The position numbers and the translations under genes are program-made. This document shows, in pieces, positions 63,390 through 64,000 of a DNA stretch of 64,000 nt (the first letter of the stretch is position 1; every line of letters starts with the position of its first letter). The notes beneath the pieces were generated by a model that was not told the DNA's origin, ran no database searches, and saw nothing but the letters and a program-made list of their open reading frames with translations. Source of the DNA: Bog-756 sp035949055 (lineage in GTDB: Bacteria; Actinomycetota; Acidimicrobiia; Acidimicrobiales; RAAP-2); contig DASZIO010000034.1 of NCBI GenBank assembly GCA_035949055.1, positions 1-64,000 on the forward strand. The letters are read 5' to 3'.

Positions 63390-63707
63390 TCAGGGTGGAG
63401 TCGGGTCCGGTCGACGGGTGCCCCCCTCTGTTCGCGCCTCCCGCCGCTCACGCAGCATCCGACCCACCTGGCGCCAGCTCACCGCGACGGCGCCGAGCGC
63501 GAGGGCGTCGCGGCGGGCCCGCTCGGGCACGTCGTAGTGGGCCTGGTGAGGCCGGTCCGACTTGTGCTGGAACCACTCGCGTCGCATGCCGAGCCGGGCC
63601 GCGAAGTCATGCAGCTCGGCGTCGCTGTCGGCCACCAGGTGCGACCACCGGTCGGCGACCGGGCCGAGGCGGGCGGGCTGGCGCCAATCGTCCAAGTAGA
63701 CGGTCAC
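63390..63707 (-). CDS. DUF4031 family protein
   Basis: A 105-residue protein beginning VTVYLDDWRQPARLGPVADR, followed by WSHLVADSDAELHDFAARLG and HKSDRPHQAHYDVP, the DUF4031 pattern. Small, soluble and basic near its C-terminus. Function is unknown. The GTG at 63707 fits the family start. It begins just after the rhodanese gene. Confidence 0.85.
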   Translation of the reverse strand: MTVYLDDWRQPARLGPVADRWSHLVADSDAELHDFAARLGMRREWFQHKSDRPHQAHYDVPERARRDALALGAVAVSWRQVGRMLRERREARTEGGTRRPDPTPP

Positions 63708-63727
63708 CGACGGCTGGGTCGCATCGT

Positions 63728-64000
63728 TCAGACGATCCGGCCCGGCCGGCCCGCGTCGGTCGTGACCGGGAACCCGGCGTGCTCCCACGCCACCATACCT
63801 CCGGCCATGTTGCGAACGTCGAAACCGGCCGCGGCGAGCGCCCCGGCCACCGAGCCCGAACGCCCACCTACCCGGCAGACACAGACCACCGTCCGGTCGG
63901 ACGGAAGTTGCTCGAGCCGGTCACCGACCAGACCCATGGCCAGATGGACGGCGCCGGGAGCATGACCGGCGTCCCATTCTTCGTCCTCGCGCACGTCAAG
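63728..64000 (-). CDS. Rhodanese-like sulfurtransferase (window-edge partial)
   Basis: The last 90 or so residues of a single-domain rhodanese. The segment LDVREDEEWDAGHAPGAVHL is the start of the domain (frame open to the right edge), and VVCVCRVGGRSGSVAGAL carries the catalytic Cys and active-site loop. It ends GRIV just ahead of the DUF4031 gene. The start lies outside the window. Confidence 0.88.
   Translation of the reverse strand, partial: LDVREDEEWDAGHAPGAVHLAMGLVGDRLEQLPSDRTVVCVCRVGGRSGSVAGALAAAGFDVRNMAGGMVAWEHAGFPVTTDAGRPGRIV

Overview
The window is GC-rich throughout, apart from an AT-richer patch near 33.1-34.9 kb. It reads as chromosome of an actinobacterium, most likely from the Acidimicrobiia. 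The grounds are an actinobacterial-type cell-shape cluster without rodA, an F420-type PPOX protein, SCPx-like thiolase and SDR genes, and a secreted protein carrying six copies of a GG(I/V)F-FG repeat that I associate with Acidimicrobiia. The class assignment is inference; the gene identities below rest on visible motifs.

Region 1 (1-18.2 kb, minus strand) is a long co-directional housekeeping block. In transcription order it runs tig, clpP, clpX, folC, ndk, mreB, mreC, mreD, mrdA (PBP2), a TIGR03960-like radical SAM protein, its TIGR03936-like partner, ribonuclease E/G, rplU, rpmA, a tyrosine phosphatase, obg and the start of proB. It covers protein folding and turnover, folate and nucleotide metabolism, cell-wall elongation and ribosome biogenesis. 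Several junctions are coupled by 1-4 bp overlaps.

Region 2 (18.3-31.7 kb) is mixed: a glutathione peroxidase, two composite GGDEF-EAL proteins, a DUF5679 zinc protein, Ppx/GppA and tRNA-Pro. It also holds a metallo-beta-lactamase protein, an orphan ParA coupled to a small cysteine-motif protein, a large secreted propeller/repeat protein, and YdeI- and YjbR-family proteins.

Region 3 (31.7-39 kb) looks accessory. It has an LPXTG-type surface protein, an AT-richer polytopic membrane protein resembling GT-C glycosyltransferases, and tRNA-Arg, tRNA-His and tRNA-Lys. A decayed tyrosine-integrase remnant lies just past tRNA-Lys. Gene-poor stretches and small proteins fill the rest.

Region 4 (39-46.7 kb) holds metabolic and repair genes: aldose epimerase, SurE, hydrolases, a nitrilase, ArfB, FAH, SDR and OsmC.

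Region 5 (46.9-61.4 kb) is an elaborate potassium-uptake locus. kdpFABC is preceded by an extra 27-residue membrane peptide. Around it lie a DUF4118-GAF protein, a KdpD N-terminal/USP protein without a kinase, a DUF4118-GAF histidine kinase with its response regulator, and a full-length KdpD with KdpE. The divergent kdp promoter region has tandem direct repeats of the kind OmpR-family regulators bind. A methyltransferase-like/Mug-type glycosylase fusion overlaps the end of kdpE.

Region 6 (61.4-64 kb) has a PPOX protein, a thiolase-like protein, a DUF4031 protein and a rhodanese gene cut by the window end.
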